A stretch of DNA of 64,000 nt, from positions 186,001 through 250,000 of the forward strand of contig CAWBNH010000013.1 of the NCBI GenBank assembly GCA_963790085.1, written 5' to 3'. Shown in pieces: positions 32,953 through 41,820 of this stretch. The first letter of the stretch is position 1, and each line of letters starts with the position of its first letter. Source of the DNA: CAXMST01 sp963790085 (lineage in GTDB: Bacteria > Actinomycetota > Thermoleophilia > Solirubrobacterales > 70-9). The position numbers and the translations under genes are program-made. A model generated the notes under the pieces. That model did not search any database and had not been told where the DNA came from. It was given only the letters and a program-made list of their open reading frames with translations.

Positions 32953-34584
32953 CTACATCATCCCGCCCATGTCCGGCATACCGCCACCGGGCATGCCGGC
33001 GCCCTCGGGCTCCGGCGGCTCGGCGACGATGCACTCCGTCGTGAGGATGTTCTTCGCGATCGACGCGGCGTTCTGCAGCGCCGAACGCGTGACCATCGTC
33101 GGGTCGATGACGCCGTCGGCAACCAGGTCACCGTAGTCACCCGTGCTCGCGTTGAGACCCTCGCCGGGCTTCATGTCGCGGACGTTGTTGACCACGACCG
33201 AGCCCTCGAATCCCGAGTTCGAGGCGATCTGGCGGATCGGCTCCTCGAGCGCCTTGCGGATGATCTCCACGCCGGTCGCCTCGTCACCGTCGAGGCCGTC
33301 GGCCGAGACCGCGTCCTGGGCGTTGAGGAGAGCGACGCCACCGCCGGGAACGATGCCCTCCTCGAGGGCGGCCCTGGTGGCCTGCAGCGCGTCCTCGACG
33401 CGATGCTTCTTCTCCTTCATCTCGGTCTCGGTGGCGGCGCCGACCTTGACCACGGCGACACCGCCCGCGAGCTTCGCCAGGCGCTCTTGGAGCTTCTCCC
33501 GGTCGAAGTCGCTGTCGGTGTTATCGATCTCGGAGCGGATCTGGTTGATCCGGCCCTCGATCTGCTCCTTCTCACCGGCACCGTCGATCAGCGTCGTGTC
33601 GTCCTTGCCGACGACCACGCGGCGCGCCCTGCCGAGCTGGCTGATCTGGGTGTTCTCCAGCTTCAGGCCCATCTCCTCGGTGATCACCTCGCCGCCCGTG
33701 AGGATCGCGATGTCCTCGAGCATGCGCTTGCGGCGATCGCCGAAGCCCGGCGCCTTGACCGCCACACCGGTAAAGGTGCCGCGGAGCTTGTTGACTACCA
33801 GCGTCGCGAGGGCCTCACCCTCGACGTCCTCGGCGACGATCACCAGGGACTTGCCGCCCTGCATCACCTGCTCGAGGATCGGCAGCATGTCGCGCACGTT
33901 GCCGATCTTCTGGTTGGCGATCAGGATGTACGGATCCTCGAGGACCGCCTCCATCCGCTCCTGGTCGGTGACCATGTAGGGCGAGATGTAGCCCTTGTCG
34001 AACTGCATGCCCTCGGTGAACTCGAGCTCCATGCCGAACGTCTGGCCCTCTTCGACGTTGACCACGCCGTCCTTGCCGACCTTCTCGATCGCGTCGGCGA
34101 TCACGTCGCCGATCTCGTCGTCGGCGGCGGAGATCGAAGCGACCTTGGAGATCTGCTCCTTGCCCCCGACCTCCTTCGACTGCTTGTCGCGCAGGTTGTC
34201 GACGACCTGGTCGACCGCGACCTCGATGCCGCGACGTAGCGCCAGCGGATTGGCGCCGGCCGCGACGTTCCGGAGTCCGGAACGGACGATCGTCTGTGCG
34301 AGCAGGGTCGCGGTGGTGGTGCCGTCACCGGCGACGTCGTTGGTCGCGGTCGCGACCTCGCGAACCAGCTGCGCGCCCTGGTTCTCGAACACGTCCTCGA
34401 TCTCGATCTCACGCGCGATCGTCACACCGTCGTTGGTGATCGTCGGCGCGCCGAACTTCTTGTCGAGCACGACGTAACGACCCTTCGGGCCGAGCGTGAC
34501 CTTGACCGCGTTGGCGACGGCATCAACGCCGTCCTGCAACGCGCCACGCGCCTCGGCGCCGTACTTCAGCTCCTTGTGAGCCAT
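32953..34584 (-). CDS. groL: 60-kDa chaperonin GroEL
   Basis: 543 residues, normal length. ATP-binding residues are in TLGPKGRYVVLDKKFG and VAGDGTTTATLLAQ; the C-terminal tail is Gly/Met-rich, ending GGGMPDMGGMM, the form found in assembled GroEL rings. It folds proteins in the cytoplasm together with GroES. The gene lies 48 nt downstream of groES. Both are under a CIRCE-controlled promoter upstream of groES, so it is presumably heat-inducible through HrcA. Confidence 0.97.
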   Translation of the reverse strand: MAHKELKYGAEARGALQDGVDAVANAVKVTLGPKGRYVVLDKKFGAPTITNDGVTIAREIEIEDVFENQGAQLVREVATATNDVAGDGTTTATLLAQTIVRSGLRNVAAGANPLALRRGIEVAVDQVVDNLRDKQSKEVGGKEQISKVASISAADDEIGDVIADAIEKVGKDGVVNVEEGQTFGMELEFTEGMQFDKGYISPYMVTDQERMEAVLEDPYILIANQKIGNVRDMLPILEQVMQGGKSLVIVAEDVEGEALATLVVNKLRGTFTGVAVKAPGFGDRRKRMLEDIAILTGGEVITEEMGLKLENTQISQLGRARRVVVGKDDTTLIDGAGEKEQIEGRINQIRSEIDNTDSDFDREKLQERLAKLAGGVAVVKVGAATETEMKEKKHRVEDALQATRAALEEGIVPGGGVALLNAQDAVSADGLDGDEATGVEIIRKALEEPIRQIASNSGFEGSVVVNNVRDMKPGEGLNASTGDYGDLVADGVIDPTMVTRSALQNAASIAKNILTTECIVAEPPEPEGAGMPGGGMPDMGGMM

Positions 34585-34632
34585 ATCTCTCGATTCCTCC
34601 TAGTGGTTGGTGGTTCTAGTCTCTGAGCGGCG

Positions 34633-34917
34633 TTACTCGACCTTGGCCAGAACGTCGGACTCGCGCAGGACCAGCAGGTCCTCGCCGTCGACCTTGACCT
34701 CGGTGCCGCCGTACTTGCTGTAGAGGACGGTGTCCCCGGCGGCGACGTCCAGAGGCCGGCGCTCGCCGTCCTCGATCGGACCGTCGCCGACGGCGAGAAC
34801 CTCGCCCTTCTGCGGCTTCTCCTTGGCTGTGTCGGGGAGCACGATGCCGCTGGCAGTCGTCTCCTCCTCGTCGAGCGCCCGAACGATCAGGCGGTCACCA
34901 AGGGGCTTGAGCTTCAT
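34633..34917 (-). CDS. groS: 10-kDa co-chaperonin GroES
   Basis: 94 residues, typical. PLGDRLIVRALDEEETTASG and the mobile loop GIVLPDTAKEKPQKGEVLAV are characteristic, as is DTVLYSKYGGTEVK. It forms the lid on GroEL. ATG at 34917 is preceded by GGAGG at about 9 nt. The promoter and CIRCE operator lie 97-162 nt upstream of it, and groEL follows. Confidence 0.97.
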   Translation of the reverse strand: MKLKPLGDRLIVRALDEEETTASGIVLPDTAKEKPQKGEVLAVGDGPIEDGERRPLDVAAGDTVLYSKYGGTEVKVDGEDLLVLRESDVLAKVE

Positions 34918-35013
34918 TCCTACTTACCTCCGTGGAGTCTGTGATTAGTGGATTCCGGTTAGGGCGGCCGGCCCGCGGCGGTGGAAACGATGGTCCGGAC
35001 CACCGGGCCGGGC

Positions 35014-35040
35014 TTGGCACTCTAGTGCTGAGAGTGCCAA
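35014..35040. promoter_or_regulatory. CIRCE operator (HrcA-binding)
   Basis: TTGGCACTC-N9-GAGTGCCAA has 9-bp perfect arms and matches CIRCE (TTAGCACTC-N9-GAGTGCTAA) apart from symmetric changes at position 3. It lies just downstream of the groES promoter -10, where bound HrcA blocks transcription. The hrcA gene is not in the window. Confidence 0.93.
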
Positions 35041-35051
35041 AGACCCCTGGG

Positions 35052-35079
35052 AATATAGCGGCAGACGCCAGATAGTCAA
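35052..35079 (-). promoter_or_regulatory. Sigma70-type promoter of groES-groEL
   Basis: Minus strand: TTGACT (35079-35074), 16-nt spacer, TATATT (35057-35052). Transcription would start near 35045, so CIRCE occupies about +5 to +31. This is the clearest -35/-10 promoter in the window. Confidence 0.8.
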
Positions 35080-35169
35080 GCGGATCTGAGCCTACCCCGC
35101 TTAGATCGCCCGCGAGCACGCCGAGCAGCGTGCCGCGCCTGCGTCCGGGCCGACGTCGACCATGCGGGC

Positions 35170-36438
35170 ATGGCCCGAATCCGAAGCCTCCGGGAGCGAC
35201 TCGCCGAGGCGCTCTGGGTAGCTCCAGCTGTGGGGCTCCTCGTGGCTATGGCCCTGGCGGCGCTGACGATCGAGATCGACGGCGGGATCGCGGTCGGCGA
35301 CGGCGCCGTGATCGGCTTCGGCGGCGGCCCCGACAGCGCCCGTTCGATCCTGTCGACGATCGCCGCCTCGATGCTCACCTTCCTGGCGCTCGTCTTCACG
35401 CTGACGGTGGTCGCGCTGCAGCTCGCATCCGACTTCTCGCCGCGGCTGCTGAGCAGCTTCCTCTCCGCCCGCGTCAGCAAGATGGCGCTGGCCCTGTTCG
35501 TGGCGACCTTCACCTACTCCGTGCTGGTTCTGCGTGAGGTCGCACCCGCAGACGTGCCGGAGCTGTCGGTCACGGTGGCAATCGTGCTCGCGATCCTCGC
35601 GGTGCTGGTGTTCGTCTACTACGTCAGCGAGATCGCCCAGTCGCTCCGCCTGGCGAACATCGTCGACCGGGCAGGGGCCGCTACCAGGGCGGAGATCGCC
35701 GCGATGGCGGACCACCGCGGGGAGCCCGGCGCCGAGGAGCGCGAGCGTGAGCGTGGCCTGGGCGCGATTCAGGGGACGGAGGCTGCAGCGGTCGTTCATT
35801 GGCCGGACGGGCCGGGCGTCGTCACCACCCTCGACCTGGATGGAATGCGGAAGCTGGCGGGGGAGCTCGAGGCGATCCTCGAGCTCCGGATGGCGGTCGG
35901 CGACTTCCTCACAACGGGGGCGCCGACGGTAGCCGTCTACGGCAGCGACCGCGAGCTCGGCCCCGAGCGCGTGACCGGCCTTATGGCGACGGCCAAGGAG
36001 CGGACGTTCAGCCAGGACCCAGCCTTCGGGCTGCGCCAGCTGACCGACATCGCGGCGCGGGCGCTGTCCCCGGGGATCAACGATCCGACGACCGCTGTGC
36101 AGGCGCTGGATCAGATCCACGACGCGCTCCTGCGGCTTGGTGGACGACGGCTCCCCTCCGGGGTCCTGCGCGGCCCCGACGATCAGGTTCGGGTTCTACT
36201 TCCGGCCCTCTCCTGGGATGACTACCTGCACCTCAGCCTCGACGAGATCCGGATCTATGGAGAGGGCTCGCTCCAGGTCAGCCAAAGGATGCGGGCGCTG
36301 CTCGAGGATCTTGCGGAGCGGCTTCCAGCAGCGCGGCAGGCCGCGATCGCGGCTCAGCTGCGGCTGCTGGATCGCGCCGTCGAAGCGGGCTTTGTCGATG
36401 AGGACGACAGGCGCCGGGCGGGACTCGCGAGGGGCTGA
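35170..36438 (+). CDS. DUF2254 membrane protein
   Basis: 422 residues. Four N-terminal membrane helices are seen (about 18-38, 62-88, 106-124, 134-155), with the family core SILSTIAASMLTFLALVFTL and VVALQLASDFSPRLL. The cytoplasmic half contains ALSPGINDPTTAVQALDQI, also typical. DUF2254 is widespread in bacteria but has no established role. The ATG has GACCAT 6 nt upstream. It diverges from the groES operon and ends 23 nt from the convergent ASCH gene. Confidence 0.85.
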   Translation: MARIRSLRERLAEALWVAPAVGLLVAMALAALTIEIDGGIAVGDGAVIGFGGGPDSARSILSTIAASMLTFLALVFTLTVVALQLASDFSPRLLSSFLSARVSKMALALFVATFTYSVLVLREVAPADVPELSVTVAIVLAILAVLVFVYYVSEIAQSLRLANIVDRAGAATRAEIAAMADHRGEPGAEERERERGLGAIQGTEAAAVVHWPDGPGVVTTLDLDGMRKLAGELEAILELRMAVGDFLTTGAPTVAVYGSDRELGPERVTGLMATAKERTFSQDPAFGLRQLTDIAARALSPGINDPTTAVQALDQIHDALLRLGGRRLPSGVLRGPDDQVRVLLPALSWDDYLHLSLDEIRIYGEGSLQVSQRMRALLEDLAERLPAARQAAIAAQLRLLDRAVEAGFVDEDDRRRAGLARG

Positions 36439-36461
36439 GGAGCGCCGGGGCGACCCGACTC

Positions 36462-36866
36462 TCAGTTCGGCGAAGGGGGCTCGCCGTTGCCGAACGAGCC
36501 GACCGGGCGTTCGACGATCTGGGAGAAGCGGATCACGGTGACCAGATCGTCCTCGGAGATGCTCCGGTCGTAGATCTTCTCGAGAAAGCTGACGGACTCC
36601 TCGAGACGGCGGAACTCAGGGTTGTCGTGCTCGATATCGCGCGGGCTGAGATCGCGAACGCGCTTGACGTCGACGTCGTCGATCACGGCGGCGAAGATCT
36701 TCTCCCGGGGGCCGTGGCGGCTGCCGACCGTGACCCAGACCACCTGACCGCGGTCGTATTTCCGGGTCTTGTCCCCGAGTCGGATCGTCGCCGTCTTGCG
36801 ACCCCGCTTGAGCTGATCGCCGAAGATCGGCGAGTAGAAGTTGAGAACGTAGAGGGCACCGCTCAT
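36462..36866 (-). CDS. ASCH/PUA-like domain protein
   Basis: 134 residues. YVLNFYSPIFGDQLKRGRKTATIRLG and KYDRGQVVWVTVGSR give the ASCH pattern: a beta-barrel with a conserved KTATIR motif that suggests RNA or nucleotide binding. The C-terminal part (REKIFAAVIDDVDVKRVRDL) completes the barrel. Family members have been proposed as RNA-modifying or cofactor-related proteins. It lies 31 nt after pcm on the same strand, with TAGGCT 10 nt before the ATG, so it may also have its own start site. Confidence 0.75.
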   Translation of the reverse strand: MSGALYVLNFYSPIFGDQLKRGRKTATIRLGDKTRKYDRGQVVWVTVGSRHGPREKIFAAVIDDVDVKRVRDLSPRDIEHDNPEFRRLEESVSFLEKIYDRSISEDDLVTVIRFSQIVERPVGSFGNGEPPSPN

Positions 36867-36897
36867 TGCGCAAGGCAGCCTAGCCTGAATCCCAGGG

Positions 36898-37566
36898 CTA
36901 GGGTGGATATCCCTGCTCACCGATCAGGGGCACGAACCGACAGGGGGCGAGCGGCTCGCGGATGAAATCGGCGTCCTCGCCCTCAGCCCCCTCCTGCGGC
37001 CGGCGGAATCTGGTCAGGAGCTCCTCGCCGGCGCTCGCGACCGGCGCGACCAGCCTCCCCCCGGGCGCCAACTGAGCGAGCAGCGCGGCGGGGGCGTGGG
37101 GGACAGCCGCGTGCACCGCGATCGCGTCGAACGGCGCCTGCTCCGGGCAGCCGAGGCTCCCATCGCCGATCCGCACGTCGACCGCGTCGTATCCCAACGA
37201 CGCCAGGCGCGCCCGGGCGCTGAGTGCGAGGCTCTCGATCCGCTCGATCGAGACGACCCGCTCGGCAAGCTCGGCCAGGACCGCCGCCGAGTAGCCGCTG
37301 CCGGTCCCGATCTCGAGCACGGACTCGGAGCCGGCCAGCTCCAGCCCCTGGCAGATCGCGGCCACGATCCACGGCTGGGAGATCGTCTGCCCCTCCTCGA
37401 TGCCGAGGGCGCAATCCGCGTAGGCGAGGCGCTGCTCCGCTTCCGGCACGAAGTCCTCTCTGGGCACCGAGCCCATCGCGGCAAGCACCCGCCGGTCGGT
37501 GATGCCGCGCGCCGCGAGTTGCTCGGCAACCATCGCCCGTCGCTCGCGCTCGCGGTCCGCAGCCAT
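36898..37566 (-). CDS. pcm: Protein-L-isoaspartate O-methyltransferase
   Basis: 222 residues. The signature MVAEQLAARGITDRRVLAAM precedes the SAM loop VLEIGTGSGYSAAVLAEL and the YADCALGIEEGQTISQPWIV active-site region; GYPP ends the protein. It methylates damaged L-isoaspartyl residues in proteins so that they can be repaired. The start ATG lies 4 nt downstream of the crp stop, so the two are cotranscribed. The longer frame upstream is low-complexity and rejected. Confidence 0.93.
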   Translation of the reverse strand: MAADRERERRAMVAEQLAARGITDRRVLAAMGSVPREDFVPEAEQRLAYADCALGIEEGQTISQPWIVAAICQGLELAGSESVLEIGTGSGYSAAVLAELAERVVSIERIESLALSARARLASLGYDAVDVRIGDGSLGCPEQAPFDAIAVHAAVPHAPAALLAQLAPGGRLVAPVASAGEELLTRFRRPQEGAEGEDADFIREPLAPCRFVPLIGEQGYPP

Positions 37567-37570
37567 CGCC

Positions 37571-38266
37571 TCAGAAGATGTAGGCTCGGAGCCGGTCGGG
37601 CTCGATGACGGTGACCCTGCCCCGGCCGACGCGGACGACACCGGCGCGCTCGAGCACCGCCAGGAACCGGCTGACGCTCTCCCGGGACGTGCCGGCCAGC
37701 TGGGCGAGGTCGGCCTGGTTCATGCGGATCGTCGGTCCCTCGTGCCCGGGGGAGCTGGGACCTTCCTCGGTGACGAGTTGCGAGAGCACGCCGGCGACCC
37801 GGCTCGGGACGGTCTGAAACGACTGCCTCGAGACCCGCTCGTTCGTCTCCCGCACTCGGCGGGTCAGCGCAACCACGAGCTTCGAGGTGATCTCCGGGTT
37901 GCGCTCGAGCAGCCCGCGCATGTCGGGCGCCGAGATTGCGAGGAGCTCGACATCGGAGAGGGCCTCGACCGAGGCGGAGCGGACCTCGCCGTCGAGCATC
38001 GCCAGCTCGCCGACGATCTCGCCCGGACCGAGCGTCGCCAACGCGATCGCCCGGCCGTCGGAGTGCTCGCGCGTCACCCTGACCTCGCCGCTGCGGACGA
38101 CGTAGCAGGCATCGCTCTCGTCGCCCTCGTGAAACACCCTCGCGCCCTTTGGGAAACGGCGCGCCACCGCGACCTGCGCGATGCGCTGCAGCTCTCCCTC
38201 GGAGAGGCCCGAGAGCAAGGGGACGTGACGCAGGAGCTCGGTCGCGTCTGTGCTCGCCTCCCTCAT
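37571..38266 (-). CDS. Crp/Fnr-family transcriptional regulator (CRP/GlxR-like)
   Basis: 231 residues. A cyclic-nucleotide-binding beta-roll (about 10-125, with GEIVGELAMLDGEVRSASVE including the phosphate-binding Glu and Arg-Ser) is joined by a dimerisation helix to a winged helix. The recognition helix TSRESVSRFLAVLERAG keeps R-E-x3-R as in E. coli CRP, which predicts binding to TGTGA-N6-TCACA. Such a site exists at 28413-28428. There are no Fnr-type cysteines. GATAAT lies 8 nt before the ATG. Confidence 0.9.
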   Translation of the reverse strand: MREASTDATELLRHVPLLSGLSEGELQRIAQVAVARRFPKGARVFHEGDESDACYVVRSGEVRVTREHSDGRAIALATLGPGEIVGELAMLDGEVRSASVEALSDVELLAISAPDMRGLLERNPEITSKLVVALTRRVRETNERVSRQSFQTVPSRVAGVLSQLVTEEGPSSPGHEGPTIRMNQADLAQLAGTSRESVSRFLAVLERAGVVRVGRGRVTVIEPDRLRAYIF

Positions 38267-38333
38267 CCCCGGGCATTATCGCCGCTGCGGTCCGGCACCG
38301 TCGGGGGCCGGCGGGGAACGTCGCGCCGGGCGC

Positions 38334-39095
38334 CTAGAGCTGGCAACCCGGGCACCAGGACGTCGTCCGGTTCGCGTCGCCCTGCCCTCGCCGCCTGATC
38401 CGGCCCCCGCATCGCGGACAGGGCTTGATCTCGGCCCCGTAGATCCGCTTCGGCCGCTGCCCCGTCCGCACCGTCTCGCGCATGATCGCCCGGCAGGAGG
38501 CGACGATCCGCTCGGCCTCCTCAGCGGCGAGCTCGGCGATCGGGCGCCAGGGGCTGACCGCAGCCGCGAAGCACGCCTCGATCCTGATCACGTTGCCGAC
38601 GCCCGCGAGCAGCCGCTGGTCGAGGAGCGCCGCCCCGACGGCCTCGGTCGGCTCCCAGCCGATCAGCCGGCGGCTCGCCGCCGCCTCGTCGAACCCGGGC
38701 TCGAGCGGGTCGGGTCCGAGACGGCGGAGGGTGGGATCGATGAGGATGCGGCGGGCGCTGGTCAGGCACAGCAGCTTGCCGCCCGACTGCGAGGCAGTCG
38801 CATCGCCGGCCGCGAGCGTCAGCCATGGGCGTCCGGACGGCTCCGATCCATCGACGCGGACGAACCAGCGTCCGTTCATGCCGAGATGGCTGTGAACCAC
38901 GCGCCCGCCGTCGAAGCGCAACAGCAGATGCTTGCCGCGCGCCTCCGCGGCCTCCAGGGTCGCCCCCTCGAGCTCCCCGGCGCGTGAGTGGAGCGGCGAG
39001 CGGCGGCTCGGCGCCGCGACCGAATCGAGCCGACGGCGGCCGAGCGCCGCGTCGATCCGCAGCGCGATCCGGTGAACGGTGTCGCCCTCCGGCAC
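38334..39095 (-). CDS. Fpg/Nei-family DNA glycosylase/AP lyase
   Basis: 253 residues starting MPEGDTVHRI, where Pro2 is the nucleophile and Glu3 the acid; the PEGDT start points to the Nei (endonuclease VIII) group of actinobacteria. The helix-two-turns-helix region includes LLDQRLLAGVGNVIRIEACF with the Asn ligand. A C-terminal zinc finger has CPRCGG and CPGC. It removes oxidised bases, mainly pyrimidines. The gene lies 26 nt downstream of an ABC permease gene on the same strand. Confidence 0.88.
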   Translation of the reverse strand: MPEGDTVHRIALRIDAALGRRRLDSVAAPSRRSPLHSRAGELEGATLEAAEARGKHLLLRFDGGRVVHSHLGMNGRWFVRVDGSEPSGRPWLTLAAGDATASQSGGKLLCLTSARRILIDPTLRRLGPDPLEPGFDEAAASRRLIGWEPTEAVGAALLDQRLLAGVGNVIRIEACFAAAVSPWRPIAELAAEEAERIVASCRAIMRETVRTGQRPKRIYGAEIKPCPRCGGRIRRRGQGDANRTTSWCPGCQL

Positions 39096-39121
39096 CGGCG
39101 CTCCTCCTCAGTCGCGGGCGG

Positions 39122-39892
39122 TCAAGGCTTGAGCCTACGACCGGTGACGAACAGCCACTGCGACCAGGCGACGAACAGGGCAGCGATCGCCGCGGTCACC
39201 GCGAACGAGAGCGTGACGCTGACGTCACTCTGGCCGAGAAAGCCGTAGCGGACGGCGTTGACGATGTAGAAGAGCGGGTTCGCGTGCGAGACGGCCTCCC
39301 AGAACGGGGGCAGGATCTCGATCGAGTAGAAGACGCCGCCGAGGAAGGTCAGCGGCAGGATCAGGATGTTGTTGACGAAGCTGTGATGGTCGAAGCTGTT
39401 CGCGTAGATGCCGACGACGGTGCCCATCGCGCCAAACAGGATCACGAGCAGCGCAACCGCGAGCGCCAGCGCCGGCGGCTGCTCGACGGGCACCCCGGTG
39501 AGCGGCACCGAGAGGGCCATCAGCGCGGCGCCGATCGCGAGGGCTCTGAAGACGCCCCCGATCGTCAACCCGAGGTTCATCTGCCAGCTGTGCATCGGTG
39601 CCGCGAGCACGTCGTTGATGTAGCGGTCGTTCCTCGCCTGCAGGATCGACGACGAGTTGTTCGAGAAAGCCGCCTGCGCCATCGCCATCGCGATCAGGCC
39701 GGGAACGATGAAGACCTCGTAGGGGAAGCCCTCGAACTCGCGGATCCGGCTACCGAGCGAGAGGCCGAAGACGAGGATGAAGAGAAAGCTGGCGACGACC
39801 GGGGCGAGGATCGTCTGGGTCCAGAGCTTCGAGACGCGCAGCGTCTCCCGGCCGGAGAGCGCGATCAGTGAGCGGGAGGGATCGGGCTTCAT
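39122..39892 (-). CDS. ABC-2 type transporter permease
   Basis: 256 residues with about six membrane helices (first at 27-47). ARNDRYINDVLAAPMHSWQMN and GGVFYSIEILPPFWEAVSHANP are typical of ABC-2 export permeases of the DrrB/NodJ type. Such proteins export lipids, drugs or polysaccharide precursors. The ATG overlaps the stop of the ATPase gene (ATGA), so the pair forms one exporter. The substrate is unknown. Confidence 0.88.
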   Translation of the reverse strand: MKPDPSRSLIALSGRETLRVSKLWTQTILAPVVASFLFILVFGLSLGSRIREFEGFPYEVFIVPGLIAMAMAQAAFSNNSSSILQARNDRYINDVLAAPMHSWQMNLGLTIGGVFRALAIGAALMALSVPLTGVPVEQPPALALAVALLVILFGAMGTVVGIYANSFDHHSFVNNILILPLTFLGGVFYSIEILPPFWEAVSHANPLFYIVNAVRYGFLGQSDVSVTLSFAVTAAIAALFVAWSQWLFVTGRRLKP

Positions 39893-40647
39893 GCTCCGAT
39901 CCCTGAGGCCGTGGCCCGCCCCGAGACGGTCCGCAGGTAGACCTGCTCGAGGGAGCTCGCGTCGTAGCGCTGCTTGAGCCCCTCGGCGCTGTCGCGGGCG
40001 ACGATCTCACCGCCGGCGATCAAGGCGATGTCCTCGCAGAGCGACTCGGCCTCCTCCAGGTAGTGCGTCGTGAGGACGATCGTCGTCCCCTCCCTGTGCA
40101 GGCGACGGATGTAGCGCCAGAGGTCGTGGCGCAACTCGATGTCGACGCCGGCGGTCGGCTCGTCGAGGATCACCAGCCGCGGCCTGTGCAGAAGCGCCCG
40201 CGCCAGGGTCAATCGCCGCTTCATCCCCCCGGAGAGCTTCGGCGTGAGCGAGCCCGCCTTCGCCCGCAGGTCGAACGCGTCGATCATCTCGTCCGCCCGG
40301 CTCGCCGCCAGCTCCCGGGTCATTCCGTAGTAGCCCCCGTGGTAGATCAGCGACTCGCGGACGCTGAGGAAGCGGTCGAGGTTCGGGTCCTGCTCGGCCA
40401 CCCCGACCAGTCGTCGCGCGTCCAGAGTCGTGTGCTCGTGACCGAAGACCCGGATCCGCCCGCCGGTCGTGCGGATCAGGTTGCAGACCGCATTGATCAG
40501 CGTCGTCTTCCCGGCGCCGTTCGGGCCGAGCAGGCCGAAGAACTCGCCCGCCGGCACGTCGAGATCGAGGCCGCCGAGGGCGGCCGTGCCGTCGTCATAG
40601 GTCTTCGAGAGGCCGGCGATAGAGAGCGCGGGAGTGACGGTGTCCAC
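39889..40647 (-). CDS. ABC transporter ATP-binding protein (DrrA-like)
   Basis: 252 residues. Walker A is GPNGAGKTTLINAV, the Q-loop GVAEQDPNLDRFL, the signature LSGGMKRRLTLARAL, Walker B LVILDEPTAGVD and the switch His in TTHYLEEAESL. It energises the overlapping permease. The GTG at 40647 is chosen because TAACCT ends 7 nt upstream; a longer frame exists but is low-complexity. It diverges from the flippase-like gene with about 90 nt between starts. Confidence 0.93.
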   Translation of the reverse strand: MDTVTPALSIAGLSKTYDDGTAALGGLDLDVPAGEFFGLLGPNGAGKTTLINAVCNLIRTTGGRIRVFGHEHTTLDARRLVGVAEQDPNLDRFLSVRESLIYHGGYYGMTRELAASRADEMIDAFDLRAKAGSLTPKLSGGMKRRLTLARALLHRPRLVILDEPTAGVDIELRHDLWRYIRRLHREGTTIVLTTHYLEEAESLCEDIALIAGGEIVARDSAEGLKQRYDASSLEQVYLRTVSGRATASGIGA

Positions 40648-40654
40648 CGCCGAG

Positions 40655-40660
40655 AGGTTA
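40655..40660 (-). promoter_or_regulatory. -10-like TAACCT of a probable leaderless start
   Basis: On the minus strand TAACCT ends 7 nt before the GTG at 40647 of the ABC ATPase gene. Confidence 0.45.
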
Positions 40661-40737
40661 GGGGTGCGACCCCGGCGGCCCCGGGGCCGATCGCCGGCGG
40701 GTTCCCGACCCGCGACGCCGTTTGGGACGATGAACCG

Positions 40738-41820
40738 GTGAGCCGCACCGAAGTCTCGGCAGCACCGGCGAAGCCTCCCGATCGAGGCGGACTCCCCGCC
40801 GAGTTCGAGACGGCGACGCTGACGCGGCGCGCCCTGCAGGCGCTCGCGGCGCTGACGGTGCTCGGCGCGATCGTCCTGCTCACCCCGGGCCTCGGCGAGA
40901 TCCGCGCCGAGCTCCGAGACGCGGACCCCGGGTGGCTGCTTCTCGCAACCCTCCTGGAGGCGCTCTCGTTCGGCTCCTACATCGTCATGTTCGCGCCGGT
41001 CTTCTGCGGCGCGCTTGGCTGGCGCCGAAGCTGGCAGATCGGCGGCTCGGAGCTGGCGATGGGATCGCTGGTCCCAACCAGCGGGCTCAGTGGGCTGGCG
41101 CTCGGGGCCTGGATCCTGCACAGCGGCGGGATGGGAACCGACTTCATCGCGCGCCGCTCGGTCGCCTTCTTCCTGATCAAGAGCTCGGTCAACTTCGTCG
41201 CGGTCGCCGTGATCGGGACGCTCTTGTTCGTCGGGCTGCTCGGCCCTGAGCTCTCACCGCTGCTGACCGCCGCGCCGGCCGCCGCGGCGCTGCTCGTGAT
41301 CGCGGCGGTGCTCGTCATCCCCCGGTTCGGACCGGGCCCCGACCCGGGCCCCGACGCCTCGCGGCTGCAGCTATTGACGAGCTCGATCCGCCGCGCGCTG
41401 GTCACCGGCACCGCCGAATCGATCGCGATCATCCGCTCCCGCGACTGGATGGTCCTGGCAGGAGCGACGGGCTACTGGGCGTTCGACAACGCGGTGCTCT
41501 GGGCGACCTTCCACGCCTTCGGCTTCGCGCCGCCGATCACCGTGATCCTGATGGGCTATCTGATCGGCCAGCTCGGCGGGCTGCTGCCCCTGCCTGGGGG
41601 GATCGGCGGCATCGACGGCGGGCTGATCGGGGCGCTGGTCGTCTACGGCGCGCCGGTTGCGGCAACGGCTGCGGCCGTCCTCGCCTACCGGGTGATCCTC
41701 TTCTGGCTTCCGCTGATCGTCGGCGGCGCGGCCTTCGTATCGCTGCGCCGGGACATGCCCGGCCCGGACGAGCTGACCCGCTGCATGCCCGCGCACCAGA
41801 CCGCCGCCGGCTCAGGCTGA
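40738..41820 (+). CDS. LPG-synthase-type / UPF0104 integral membrane protein
   Basis: 360 residues with about eight membrane helices. GSELAMGSLVPTSGLSGLALGAWIL and LLPLPGGIGGIDGGLIGALV are hallmarks of the lysylphosphatidylglycerol synthase transmembrane region (UPF0104). Relatives flip or synthesise charged lipids; here there is no catalytic C-terminal acyltransferase domain, so it is probably a lipid or isoprenoid-linked transporter. The GTG has GACGAT 6 nt upstream. Its last 9 nt overlap the 3' end of convergent lhr. Confidence 0.82.
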   Translation: MSRTEVSAAPAKPPDRGGLPAEFETATLTRRALQALAALTVLGAIVLLTPGLGEIRAELRDADPGWLLLATLLEALSFGSYIVMFAPVFCGALGWRRSWQIGGSELAMGSLVPTSGLSGLALGAWILHSGGMGTDFIARRSVAFFLIKSSVNFVAVAVIGTLLFVGLLGPELSPLLTAAPAAAALLVIAAVLVIPRFGPGPDPGPDASRLQLLTSSIRRALVTGTAESIAIIRSRDWMVLAGATGYWAFDNAVLWATFHAFGFAPPITVILMGYLIGQLGGLLPLPGGIGGIDGGLIGALVVYGAPVAATAAAVLAYRVILFWLPLIVGGAAFVSLRRDMPGPDELTRCMPAHQTAAGSG

